Below are positions 6,201 to 13,113 of a DNA stretch of 13,113 nt, one piece after another; the first letter of the stretch is position 1; each line of letters begins with the position of its first letter. The notes beneath the pieces are model-generated. The model had not been told where the DNA came from and made no database searches. It saw nothing but the letters and a program-made list of their open reading frames with translations. Made by a program: the position numbers and the translations under genes. The DNA lies in assembly GCA_964619405.1 (NCBI GenBank), contig CAZUCF010000020.1, forward strand, positions 1-13,113, read 5' to 3'. This DNA comes from JABIDZ01 sp964619405 (GTDB lineage Archaea; Iainarchaeota; Iainarchaeia; Iainarchaeales; JAAZKV01).

Positions 6201-8290
6201 ATTAATAATTTTGAGTAATATTCTCCAAAACTAGAATATGTGATTTCTCCAAATTCTATTGCATCTGTTTTTTTCCATGTTAGATTTGGGTGTCTTTCTA
6301 ATTCAAAAGAAAATTCTTTTGTTTCCAAGTGTCCTAAATTAAATTGTTCAAATTTACTCTTATAATCTTCTTTTTTCACAACAATAGAATAATTTCCTGC
6401 AACTAAATTAGTCTCTAGTGGTGTGTGCCCAAGAAAAGTGTTGTTAATATACACTTCTGAATTAATAGGGTTAGTATTAACAATTATTTTGCCAGAGTTA
6501 ATATTAACACAATTATAATTGTTATCAAAATTTATTAAACCGGGGTTAGAATCGTCACAATCTGGTTCCGGAGCACAATTGCTTGGGCAATTTTCTGGTT
6601 TTTGCCCTATCCCCCAAGTACAATAACCATCTTTATCTTCATCCACGCATTCAATAGTTTCTTCAAAATTTAATTGGAATGGTTTTATAACATAATAAAC
6701 CATTCTTGGTTTTTGGGGAACATAATATTTCATATATCCATTAATACCCCAATTTTCACCCCAACTATTTTTTATAATTAGAATAGTGTTACCTTCTAAA
6801 TCAGTTTCGTAACCAACTACTAACATTGCGTGTGCACCATTAACACTACTTAATTGTTCCCCATCAGGATTAATAAAATCTGTTGAGGATGCTGCAATAG
6901 TAACTGGACCATTAAGAATAATTCTTCTTTTTAATTCGTCTAAATCAATACTTTCACTTTTATCAATAGGATCAAATATTTTACCGAAATCAGTTATTTT
7001 GTATTGGGTGTTACAATTAGGATTATAATTAAGAATTGTGTTTATTGTTTTACAAGAATTATGTAGAATAACTTCGTCTCTACTTGCACAACCTATAGGT
7101 GTTTGTTCAGAACAATTGTAAATAAAGTCTTTTTCAATATTTTTTGCAATGTCTACGCTACTACAATCAATATTATTAGTTGGGCAAGAACTAATTGAAC
7201 CAAATGGTAAACAACTTTCTGGACTCAAATAATTTATTTTTGCAAAACTCAAAAATTGTTTTATGAATCCGCCAGTTTCAACTGAATAATTACTATAAAC
7301 GCCTACTAAGTCATCTTCTTTTTTAATCAAATTATTAAATCTTCCACAAACAAATTCTTCTTCTGAAAGATCAATATTTTTTAATTTGTTATAATAAATA
7401 TTATATGTTGCTTCTATCAAAGCGCTAGATGAAAATGCCCAACACAAACCTGTAGTTCCTTGGTTTTTTACAGAGGTAATCCAATTTTTTCCGTGTCTGT
7501 TTCGCCAATCCCAATTATTTGGCAAACCATTATTTGTTGTTTGACTTGTGCTAGCATAACCATATATGCCACTTGAGTAATACTCAATTCCATTTGGTAA
7601 TTCTTCAGTTCCATTACCAAATAATGCTTTTTTTTCAGAATAACTCAAATTAGAAATGCTCGTTTCGCCAGCAACCCATTGTTCATTATTTTTTTCTAGA
7701 GTATCATTAATTGATTTAATAATATTACCCTTTTGACTATTTTTTACCCCACTGGAAACCGTTATAGAATCAATTTTTATTTTAGAAAAATCTTTTATGT
7801 TGGTTTTTATAATAATTTTTTTTGGTTGAATATTAGTTAGATTACATGTTTCATTACAAACAGTTTCAAAAGAAAATGTTTTAGTATCAAATAAAGGGTA
7901 ATATGCTTCAAAAATTAAGTGTTCTTTTTCTTTAGTGTCAACAAGAATTATTCTTAAATAATCTTCTTTGTTAAAAAAAGTTATTTTTCCAGAAACAGAT
8001 ATTGATGGTAAAATTATTTCAGATAAATTTACTTTGGAATTTAATGGCTCTAAATCAATCTCAAAAGAATCTTTTTTTTGTAACTCACTCATTAAAACAG
8101 TTAAAATTGTTTCTGGAATTTTTAAATCTATTTCTTGGTTTTCACAGGAACCACAATCATTTGAACAAGAACAATTTACTTGTTCTTCAAAAGAACAAAT
8201 GCCATCCCCACAAATGGATGGTTGTTCAACACAACCTATGAAAAAAATTAATAAAAAAACTAATATTGCTACGAAACCAATTTTTTGCAT
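3218..8290 (-). CDS. Giant papain-like (C1A) cysteine protease lipoprotein with PEGA and Cys-rich modules
   Basis: The product has 1690 residues. Residues 1-19 are a hydrophobic signal ending in a lipobox (FIGC, lipidated Cys20). A CGDGIC...CxxDC module follows (27-49). The C1A protease domain spans about 255-535: oxyanion Q277 and nucleophile C283 in NQGTTGLCWAFS (six apart, as Gln19/Cys25 of papain), H487 in GAHAMLVVGY, and N508 in KNSWGENWG. All catalytic residues are intact. A MopE-like segment (548-594) and a PEGA domain (about 600-665) come next. Further CGxxxC modules lie near 848 and 1452, a second MopE-like DGKDNNCDG near 1003, and four Cys-rich repeats of about 55 residues at 1070-1300. 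The C-terminus has one Ile-rich membrane helix (about 1650-1676) and a Lys-rich tail. It is therefore an extracellular protease, probably anchored at both ends. PEGA usually binds surface structures. The ATG at 8290 fits signal and promoter. The substrate is unknown. Confidence 0.95.
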   Translation of the reverse strand: MQKIGFVAILVFLLIFFIGCVEQPSICGDGICSFEEQVNCSCSNDCGSCENQEIDLKIPETILTVLMSELQKKDSFEIDLEPLNSKVNLSEIILPSISVSGKITFFNKEDYLRIILVDTKEKEHLIFEAYYPLFDTKTFSFETVCNETCNLTNIQPKKIIIKTNIKDFSKIKIDSITVSSGVKNSQKGNIIKSINDTLEKNNEQWVAGETSISNLSYSEKKALFGNGTEELPNGIEYYSSGIYGYASTSQTTNNGLPNNWDWRNRHGKNWITSVKNQGTTGLCWAFSSSALIEATYNIYYNKLKNIDLSEEEFVCGRFNNLIKKEDDLVGVYSNYSVETGGFIKQFLSFAKINYLSPESCLPFGSISSCPTNNIDCSSVDIAKNIEKDFIYNCSEQTPIGCASRDEVILHNSCKTINTILNYNPNCNTQYKITDFGKIFDPIDKSESIDLDELKRRIILNGPVTIAASSTDFINPDGEQLSSVNGAHAMLVVGYETDLEGNTILIIKNSWGENWGINGYMKYYVPQKPRMVYYVIKPFQLNFEETIECVDEDKDGYCTWGIGQKPENCPSNCAPEPDCDDSNPGLINFDNNYNCVNINSGKIIVNTNPINSEVYINNTFLGHTPLETNLVAGNYSIVVKKEDYKSKFEQFNLGHLETKEFSFELERHPNLTWKKTDAIEFGEITYSSFGEYYSKLLINNIYSNTEQIQIYFRGPPNISNDFVEDYNILSAHICERDTENKCKTNTITQITFDEGKTEQNVIQNTINYSDKINFRLESEKEYLIISHYKGYTSIWVSNLTERFNTIDEYKSFFYSFPSDGNLLKIASEKQNFNNIQQIDLIEKIVGFSEVSECGNNYCDNNETYYSCPIDCPPTKQCLDSEPCCENNTFKEEGTICQTLTEKEFFCDGNNLMQRQQQKICSGTNSSCEQTVFSEWDLNKECEQICLTDTNTCSNYECWPFGIKETSISGTNVGECIEQISERTCLNGNWGEWVIIQEGVLPTEEICDGKDNNCDGIPDAGCDCIDGETVPCGLESFCGIGQQECVNGKWSDCRITTTKPVNTICPDGNVCNENGLCVKPECYHDENCFNDNPCILMTCNNPGDWNANCTNTNKAENTICGTNKVCNTTGNCTNITCTSDNNCTSNNPCQTGTCNNPGKWNSNCVLSNKLTNSPCGTNKVCDPNQECVEITCNTSTDCENDNPCKETTCENNGLWNSNCIQTNKAENTICGTNKVCNTTGNCTNITCTSDNNCTSNNPCQTGTCNNPGKWNSNCTFANKENNTNCPNGICLNGECLKQSRILYDSKIFNGDNSPIQLLVGTDSNINNKFSGEKEITLFSEEKKIISFNHDFSVKDLNLLGTIIEKGVTDSSQKYVIIKGLNVFSKKIYLSKENSSSNGVCVLDEEINDIETAKENCVNIPCPGNLDYISCAIENNFFVLSGLNHSFVIETYFYCGDEICNNNETCSTCPNDCGNCPQTNSGNSSIIICSNDLQCGENSYIGEKFCDDSKVIQTFRKHVCINKGTTRSKCETNDTNEIIEECSNTENCANGVCVETIKDDFDCIVDQDCLENQECLNENCSTINCEDNFVIKNHECVCEGTMCNNQCYTEQGICCENNWFEGEEYCSRENKTDTEEDGINNEKEKNSFELLLSITIFEIPIILIAIIIIVIIVIIIVILKKSKKGKNNNYLKN
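4475..4633 (-). repeat. 159-bp exact internal cassette, copy 1
   Basis: This copy is identical to 4805-4963 over 159 bp, 330 bp (two 165-bp repeat periods) away. It encodes residues 1220-1272 of the C1A protease. Seven of its eight Cys codons are TGC, and AAC dominates for Asn. Confidence 0.97.
4805..4963 (-). repeat. 159-bp exact internal cassette, copy 2
   Basis: This copy encodes residues 1110-1162 and is identical to 4475-4633. The related block between the copies (4634-4804) encodes similar protein but uses TGT for seven of eight Cys codons. Only the two cassettes are therefore homogenised, which points to recent duplication or gene conversion. Confidence 0.97.
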
Positions 8291-8310
8291 ATATAATTAG
8301 TTAATAATAA

Positions 8311-8330
8311 AGTATTTAATTAAATCCTTT
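8311..8330 (-). promoter_or_regulatory. BRE/TATA promoter candidate for the C1A protease
   Basis: The minus strand reads AAAGG then ATTTAATTAAATACT, centred about 26-28 bp before the ATG at 8290. The ATTAAATACT core is shared with the promoter at 2531-2543, at nearly the same distance from its start codon. Confidence 0.5.
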
Positions 8331-8366
8331 TAAATAGTCTTTTTAAAAACATAAACCTTGATCGAA

Positions 8367-8401
8367 AGTTTTTGGTTTTCATAAACCTTTGTACAAAAAC
8401 T
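8367..8401. other. Bulged hairpin in the intergenic region
   Basis: AGTTTTT (8367-8373) pairs with AAAAACT (8395-8401). Nested inside, GGTTT pairs with AAACC around TCAT, leaving a 7-base bulge. ATAAACCTT occurs twice nearby (8351-8359, 8381-8389). It could lie in a leader or be chance in AT-rich sequence. The remainder of 8331-8450 shows nothing else. Confidence 0.3.
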
Positions 8402-8450
8402 CTTTTTTTATTCAAAATTCTTAATAAGCCGAAGCTAAATAACATAACTT

Positions 8451-8597
8451 ATGGCAAATAATTTTGTATAGAATTTTATTGAAATTGAAAACACATTTTT
8501 TTTCATTAAGTCTGAACCAAATTTTCGTTTAATCATTGAGAAAATATTTTCCCCCATTATTTCTTTTGTGGTAATGTTCGAGGCACTCTTGTATTAG
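8451..8597 (+). pseudogene. Broken small frame with in-frame TAG
   Basis: From ATG 8451 the frame reads MANNFV, then TAG (8469-8471), then 41 further sense codons to a TAG at 8595-8597. A TTAATAA element about 27 bp upstream of the ATG has the promoter spacing seen elsewhere in the window. The downstream part encodes a hydrophobic stretch with charged residues and no family I recognise. It may be a decayed small gene or a chance open frame; a TAG-decoding (pyrrolysine) gene is unlikely. It ends 2 bp before the duplicated block at 8600. Confidence 0.3.
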
Positions 8598-8599
8598 CC

Positions 8600-8705
8600 A
8601 AAAAATGCCTTTTGGAGCATTATTCCATTATGGTAATTATACTAGAAAAGAATTATTGGAAGCTGGTGTTTCAATAGAGAATTTGAATCGCCTAGGGAAA
8701 AAAGG
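8600..8705 (+). repeat. 106-bp direct repeat, copy 2 (intergenic)
   Basis: This is an exact copy of 3000-3105 in the same orientation. The upstream boundary is abrupt: no homology to the first copy is visible before 8600. Downstream the sequence diverges but still encodes a similar Pro/Lys-rich end. Confidence 0.97.
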
Positions 8706-8739
8706 TTCTCCACTTAGCAAGCCACCAAAGAGAAGATAA
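8605..8739 (+). pseudogene. C-terminal fragment of an ELxxAG-repeat protein paralogue
   Basis: An ATG that is an internal Met codon in the full gene opens a frame of 44 codons. It encodes MPFGALFHYGNYTRKELLEA and the following residues, identical to residues 127-160 of the protein at 2627-3148. A different tail, SPLSKPPKRR, then replaces KTISTPPKRKPIK. The two tails are clearly related (both hold S-x-PPKR) but their DNA differs. This fragment therefore ends like a separate paralogue rather than a plain copy. No TATA element is visible at the expected distance, and nearly three quarters of the protein is missing, so it is most likely a pseudogene left by recombination. Expression as a 44-residue peptide cannot be excluded. 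Confidence 0.75.
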
Positions 8740-8905
8740 TAAAAGTTAGTAAGAGTAAATAATTCAAGCAAAACAAATTTTTTGTGTTCGAATAAGTCAT
8801 TTGATTTTCACAAAATATTATTTTTTTGAACTTTTTCTTTTTTTGGTTGTAAATAGTTTTGCACTTTTTAATATTTTTTTTCTAATTAATTTGTGCTCTT
8901 GGTTG

Positions 8906-11900
8906 TTAATCAAAAACCACTTCTCCAAAAGGTTTTGTTGGAACAGAATCAAGATAATGTCTGTAACATTGAACCATGCTATCAGGAATTGATGTTGTTA
9001 TTACTGTTGAACCACCATATCTTTTTCCATCATAAATAAAAGGCCCATAAGTCGTATCTTCAAAGAAAAGATAATGGTCATCATAGATCATTGGATAAAT
9101 ACCATAACCTAAATCCTTTCCGTCATAAATTATTTTTCCCGAAATATCTTCAAAAATTAAGTGATCTTTAAATAAAATAAACTTTTCACTTGTTACTGCA
9201 TTACTTAACACTCCTTTATCTTTCCAATCATAAATTAAATGAATTGATCCATCCAACTCAATTGTAAACGCCAAGTGGTTATCAAATATTTTAATATTAT
9301 CAATATCATAATACTCTACTCTTGAACTTTTTTCTAGCCCTAATTTTTCAATCACGTCATAATATACTCCATTAAAATAAATCCAAACGGGGTTAACATT
9401 CGTACATTCATTTTCCCAAAAACATAAGTCATTTTGATTGCATTCATTTTCTGAAAGAATTAAGTAACACTCATCTGAATTATTAAAACTGTTTCCAACA
9501 AATGCACAATAATTATATTCAGGAATCCATTGGCAAACTGAATTTGCATTACATTGAGTTGCGTTAGTATAATTGTCCCCACAAACATCTTCAATTTTTT
9601 CACTACAATAAGAATATGTATTATCCCAAACACATTTAGAATCTTTTTCACAAACATCTTTTGATTCATAATTACAAACAACACGTCTACCTTCACCAGT
9701 TTTTGGGTTATATTCAGTGACAAATGCAATACTGTCTCCAAAGATACAAAAAGTATTGCCTTGACCTAAACTAACTCCATCATAATATACTTCCAAGTAA
9801 TCTTCATAAGCAATATGTTCTCCAAAAACATCATAATAGCTAATATTCTCGTTTAATGGGTCAATCAATGAATCTATTTCACTAATTTTATTCCCAGATT
9901 TAAAAAAATTCAAGTTACCATCTTCTGAGCGAAATAAAATATTATTTTTTGAAACTGCAATATCATTTAAAGTAGGTAATAATATTTCACGTCTAAGTGT
10001 AGAATCGTCAATGTGTGAATTAATAGTTTGGCCAATTTTTTGCTCGTTATAATAAACGTTGGGTGCTTCCCCAGTGCCTTCAACACAAACAAAGGAATCT
10101 TTTGTTAATATACAATTCCCCAAATCCCCAATATTTTTTCCATTATAAATCTTATCAATATTTTCACTAGGAACTCCATACAAACTTGTTACAACCCAAC
10201 CAATACTTTTATTACTAAATAAAGAATCCACTCCAATCAATTTATTAGTTGGCCATTCAAAAGTCGGGGTTTGGTAAATAACTTTATCATCATAAATTAA
10301 TTTAATATCAGACAAAGAACATAAACTATAAGATCCATTCACCTCACAATATGGTCCATCAAGAACATAAGCATAATGCCCATTAAACGCAGCAACATTT
10401 TTAGAAAACCCTGTTGAATATTCTCCTTCGCCAACTTCTTGTATTCCTTTTGTAACTTTTACTCCATTAATATAAACTGCCCAATTATCCATTTCATCAA
10501 TTGGGTTATTTCTCACTTCTACTATTGGATTCATGCAATCCTCAACCATTATTTCATCCTCAACAGGATTACATATGTCTATGCAATTATCTCCATTTTC
10601 CCAAGAACTAATTGGTTTTGCATTCACTGAATAGTTAGACTGTTTATGACAAACCCCATCAACCACAATGGTTTCAGGAATTTTGTTTTCAAATTTATCT
10701 TTAGAAATTTTTACAAGCACATTATCCTCAACACAAGATTCATAATAAACTTCGCGCACACAAGGCATTACAAAAGTAAAATCTGTTTTTGGTTTGTTAG
10801 CATTATATTCTATTTTTGCTGGTTCTTTAACACAATCTCTTTGTGAACAACCATTAATATTACAACCACAATCATTGTTTCCTGTTAACTCTACTTCAGA
10901 GTCTTGACTTATCGCTTTATCATTATGAATTGTAATTAAAGCGTATGGGCCATCATAATTTTCTTCCCAATTAGTGTATGCTTTGTTCAACCAATGAAGA
11001 ATCATTTTGTTGTTTGAAACCCACTCTGGTTTCAACTCATCAATATCCTCTGGGATAGAGCATTCTTCGTCAAAACTAATTGTTACTATTTCTTCTGCTT
11101 TTTTTCCTGTTGCCATGTGTGCATTAAAAATTATTTCTTCTCCAGTTGCTTTTTTTACATGGGGTGCAATTGAAACTGTTTCGCCTTCTTTGCTATAAAG
11201 TTGTATTGAACAAAGAGTATCTTTTTTTGGATTACAAGCATTAGTTAGTTTTGATGTTTCTTTGACAAGCATTGTCTTACCAGTCAAATCAAATGTATTA
11301 AACTGGCCTTGAATAAATGAATCAAGAATTAAATAGTTTCGCATACTTGTCTCATCTAATTTTACATCTCTAACAATTGGATTCTTAAGTAAATAGGGGG
11401 AAATTTTTTTAAGATCCTCAAAAAACAAATTTAGCGTTGTAACATTTTCTGGTTTGGCTGCAAGTATTACTTTTGAATTAATGTTATCAGCAAGTGAGCC
11501 ACCATGACAAGCAAATAAGAAAACTAATGTTTTTTCTGGAAAATTATTTGATTCAAAGAAAGTGTCTTCTATTGAAAAACCACCTATTTTAATCTTGTTA
11601 TTCATCATTGTTCTAATTTTTTTAAACCAAGAGAATGAGTCATCTAATGCTTCTAAACCAAGTTCCCAATCAATTAAAAAAGTTTTTATTTTTTCTTGCC
11701 CGTATTTTTCTAGCAAAAAATTTTTTCTTTGATTAAATTCTTCAAGGGTTATTCCTAGTGATGCATCAATTTTTGATTCGGGTAAAAGAACGTAATAGAA
11801 TTCGCTTTGAAGAGAATTTTTTCCCCCATGAAAAGTCAAAAATAATACGTCCTTTGTTTCATCAGACATTAGAGAATAAAATTCTGGAATAATACTGTCC

Positions 11901-13006
11901 CCCACATCAGGGCTCTTTTTAATAATCTCAAATTTGTAACCATTTTCATAAAAAGGGGATAGTGGCCCATTTTGGGCTCTTAACAAATTTATTTCTAAAT
12001 CAGTGTGTGGTTTTGATGGCCTATTAGTTGATTGAAAAAAATAAATTTTTTTTGTTTTTGGAACAGTAGCAATAGGTTCTTCTGAAAACAAAGCATTATT
12101 TTTATTTTTAGCGTCTTTAAAGTTATTTGTTTCATTGTAATTAATTGTTGAGTTTATTGTAGTGTTACCTGCAATTATTGCGATTTTTTCTTGGTTAGTT
12201 AAACTATTGTTTGAGAGAATCTCTAATTCGTTTTCAAGTAAGTCTTTTGGGATAAAATAGTGGGTTTGTTGTTCCGAATTAATTATCAAAACATTTCCTT
12301 GTAAGATCATTGATTCAAATTCTCTTAATATGTTTTGAACAAAATCTTCTGGGTTTTTGGTTGATTCAACAACAAATCTTGTTGATTCAGATTGTTCGAG
12401 TGGTTTAATAACCCAAGGAGTTTTTTCTCCAGAGTAAGTTATGGTAACTTCGTCAAACAAAAAATCATATTCAAATGATTCAATCTCGTTACTTGTTTTT
12501 TTTGATTCAAGAAGTTCTCTTATTTTTTGTTCTTCGATAGGCCCCCAATTATCATAAGCTATTTTTAAAATAGCGTTTCTTAATTCGTCCCCAGTATCCA
12601 TTAATTCAAATGGGTCAACATCTTCTCTTTCAATTATTTCAAAATACTTGTTTCCAGAATAATCTTTTGGTATTAGGTAGAAAGTATTTTCTTTTACTCC
12701 AAAAGTAATCCCATCATATACTTCGCCATCAAAAATAATTGGTGTTTCTGTGTTTTTTGTTGCGTTCAATAAATCTTCAAATTTTTTGGTGGATGAAAAA
12801 GGGTCTTTTATATTAAATTCTTCTGAAAAACCATTAACATATTCTTGAAAATAATTTTCTGTTTCAACATTTAATTCAGATTTTATATTATGATTATTAT
12901 TTTGGTTATTCAAATCGTCGATTGGCATATTAGTTGGGCTTGTGCAACCAAAAAGCAATAAAAAAACAATGGAGCACACGCTAAATAAAACAAATTTGTT
13001 TTTCAA
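8906..13006 (-). CDS. Giant caspase-like (clan CD) lipoprotein with propeller-like repeats
   Basis: The product has 1366 residues. A basic start (KNK), a hydrophobic segment and a lipobox (LFGC, Cys21) mark an exported lipoprotein. Residues 86-290 hold two related units (FYLIPKD at 109-115, HYFIPKD at 249-255). Residues 318-560 look like a caspase/metacaspase-type hydrolase: beta-strand IYFFQS, then VLFLTFHGG (H393-G394), then TLVFLFACHGGS (C500). The His-Gly and Ala-Cys-His-x-Gly pair matches the clan CD dyad, and CHGG resembles the CHSG of metacaspases. A Cys-rich part with CxW...YC units lies at about 1102-1204. Around and after it (about 880-1366) recur short IYDGK-x-LG and 'D-x-I/L-F' beta-repeats, as in beta-propellers. 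The start is TTG, because the first ATG lies after the lipobox. The protease call rests on motifs only; a CHAT- or gingipain-like relative is the main alternative. Confidence 0.85.
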   Translation of the reverse strand: MKNKFVLFSVCSIVFLLLFGCTSPTNMPIDDLNNQNNNHNIKSELNVETENYFQEYVNGFSEEFNIKDPFSSTKKFEDLLNATKNTETPIIFDGEVYDGITFGVKENTFYLIPKDYSGNKYFEIIEREDVDPFELMDTGDELRNAILKIAYDNWGPIEEQKIRELLESKKTSNEIESFEYDFLFDEVTITYSGEKTPWVIKPLEQSESTRFVVESTKNPEDFVQNILREFESMILQGNVLIINSEQQTHYFIPKDLLENELEILSNNSLTNQEKIAIIAGNTTINSTINYNETNNFKDAKNKNNALFSEEPIATVPKTKKIYFFQSTNRPSKPHTDLEINLLRAQNGPLSPFYENGYKFEIIKKSPDVGDSIIPEFYSLMSDETKDVLFLTFHGGKNSLQSEFYYVLLPESKIDASLGITLEEFNQRKNFLLEKYGQEKIKTFLIDWELGLEALDDSFSWFKKIRTMMNNKIKIGGFSIEDTFFESNNFPEKTLVFLFACHGGSLADNINSKVILAAKPENVTTLNLFFEDLKKISPYLLKNPIVRDVKLDETSMRNYLILDSFIQGQFNTFDLTGKTMLVKETSKLTNACNPKKDTLCSIQLYSKEGETVSIAPHVKKATGEEIIFNAHMATGKKAEEIVTISFDEECSIPEDIDELKPEWVSNNKMILHWLNKAYTNWEENYDGPYALITIHNDKAISQDSEVELTGNNDCGCNINGCSQRDCVKEPAKIEYNANKPKTDFTFVMPCVREVYYESCVEDNVLVKISKDKFENKIPETIVVDGVCHKQSNYSVNAKPISSWENGDNCIDICNPVEDEIMVEDCMNPIVEVRNNPIDEMDNWAVYINGVKVTKGIQEVGEGEYSTGFSKNVAAFNGHYAYVLDGPYCEVNGSYSLCSLSDIKLIYDDKVIYQTPTFEWPTNKLIGVDSLFSNKSIGWVVTSLYGVPSENIDKIYNGKNIGDLGNCILTKDSFVCVEGTGEAPNVYYNEQKIGQTINSHIDDSTLRREILLPTLNDIAVSKNNILFRSEDGNLNFFKSGNKISEIDSLIDPLNENISYYDVFGEHIAYEDYLEVYYDGVSLGQGNTFCIFGDSIAFVTEYNPKTGEGRRVVCNYESKDVCEKDSKCVWDNTYSYCSEKIEDVCGDNYTNATQCNANSVCQWIPEYNYCAFVGNSFNNSDECYLILSENECNQNDLCFWENECTNVNPVWIYFNGVYYDVIEKLGLEKSSRVEYYDIDNIKIFDNHLAFTIELDGSIHLIYDWKDKGVLSNAVTSEKFILFKDHLIFEDISGKIIYDGKDLGYGIYPMIYDDHYLFFEDTTYGPFIYDGKRYGGSTVITTSIPDSMVQCYRHYLDSVPTKPFGEVVFD

Positions 13007-13025
13007 AAAAATTACCCACAGAATA

Positions 13026-13040
13026 AATAATTTTATTATT
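13026..13040 (-). promoter_or_regulatory. Weak TATA-like promoter candidate
   Basis: The minus strand reads TAATAATAAAATTATT, 20-34 bp before the TTG at 13006. The spacing fits, but the stretch is only A/T and no BRE is evident. Confidence 0.3.
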
Positions 13041-13068
13041 AATAAAGGTATGGTTTGTTAAGGTCGTG

Positions 13069-13090
13069 TAGAAATCCTATTGGATTTCTA
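13069..13090. other. Perfect 9-bp hairpin at the right edge
   Basis: TAGAAATCC pairs with GGATTTCTA around TATT. The arm recurs near the left edge: AGGATTTCTACA at 35-46 is the reverse complement of 13067-13078. It could be part of an intergenic hairpin family or the terminator of a neighbour outside the window. Confidence 0.45.
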
Positions 13091-13113
13091 TTGTGAATGA
13101 AATAATTATTCTT

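Noticed and set aside
8785..8796. tRNA T-loop-like GTTCGAATAA
   Set aside because: No flanking stem, D-arm or acceptor pairing is present.
9460..9741. Minus-strand frame of 93 codons inside the caspase-like gene
   Set aside because: It overlaps the real frame, is out of phase, and has no recognisable content.

Overview
The window is very AT-rich and reads as archaeal. Most genes have a TATA-like element about 26 bp upstream of the start codon and no Shine-Dalgarno site, which suggests leaderless transcription. T-runs, rather than GC-rich stem terminators, follow the + strand genes. The large secreted proteins are Cys-rich lipoproteins carrying CGDxxC...E...CxxDC modules, which I associate with DPANN-type archaea. 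A lineage such as Diapherotrites, Micrarchaeota or Woesearchaeota is my inference; no marker gene is present to settle it.

Layout. At 117-758 (+) lies a small polytopic membrane protein, possibly VTT/DedA-like. At 862-1071 (-) lies a very Lys-rich basic peptide. Between 1114 and 1342 there is a GC-richer, non-coding block that folds into a closed, multi-helix RNA with a loop pseudoknot. I cannot assign it to a known family, and it is the best candidate for something undescribed. A 23-bp tandem repeat array follows (1537-1744), broken by a run of exactly 100 Ns, so its true length is unknown. The array runs to within 2 bp of the stop codon of a response-regulator gene (1747-2511, -). A divergent gene (2627-3148, +) encodes a basic protein with short Leu/Ala-Gly repeats.

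The rest of the window is two giant minus-strand genes for exported lipoproteins. The first (3218-8290) is a papain-like C1A cysteine protease with PEGA, MopE-like and Cys-rich repeat modules and a C-terminal membrane anchor. The second (8906-13006) carries a caspase/metacaspase-like His/Cys pair, Cys-rich repeats and propeller-like repeats. The 615 bp between them hold two gene remnants. One of these contains a 106-bp perfect copy of the 3' part of the 2627-3148 gene.

How the genes work together is only partly visible. The two giant lipoproteins look like a cell-surface proteolysis/adhesion pair, each with its own apparent promoter. The other genes have no obvious link to them. The repeated DNA (23-bp array, 106-bp duplication, 159-bp cassette inside the C1A gene) points to recent local recombination.
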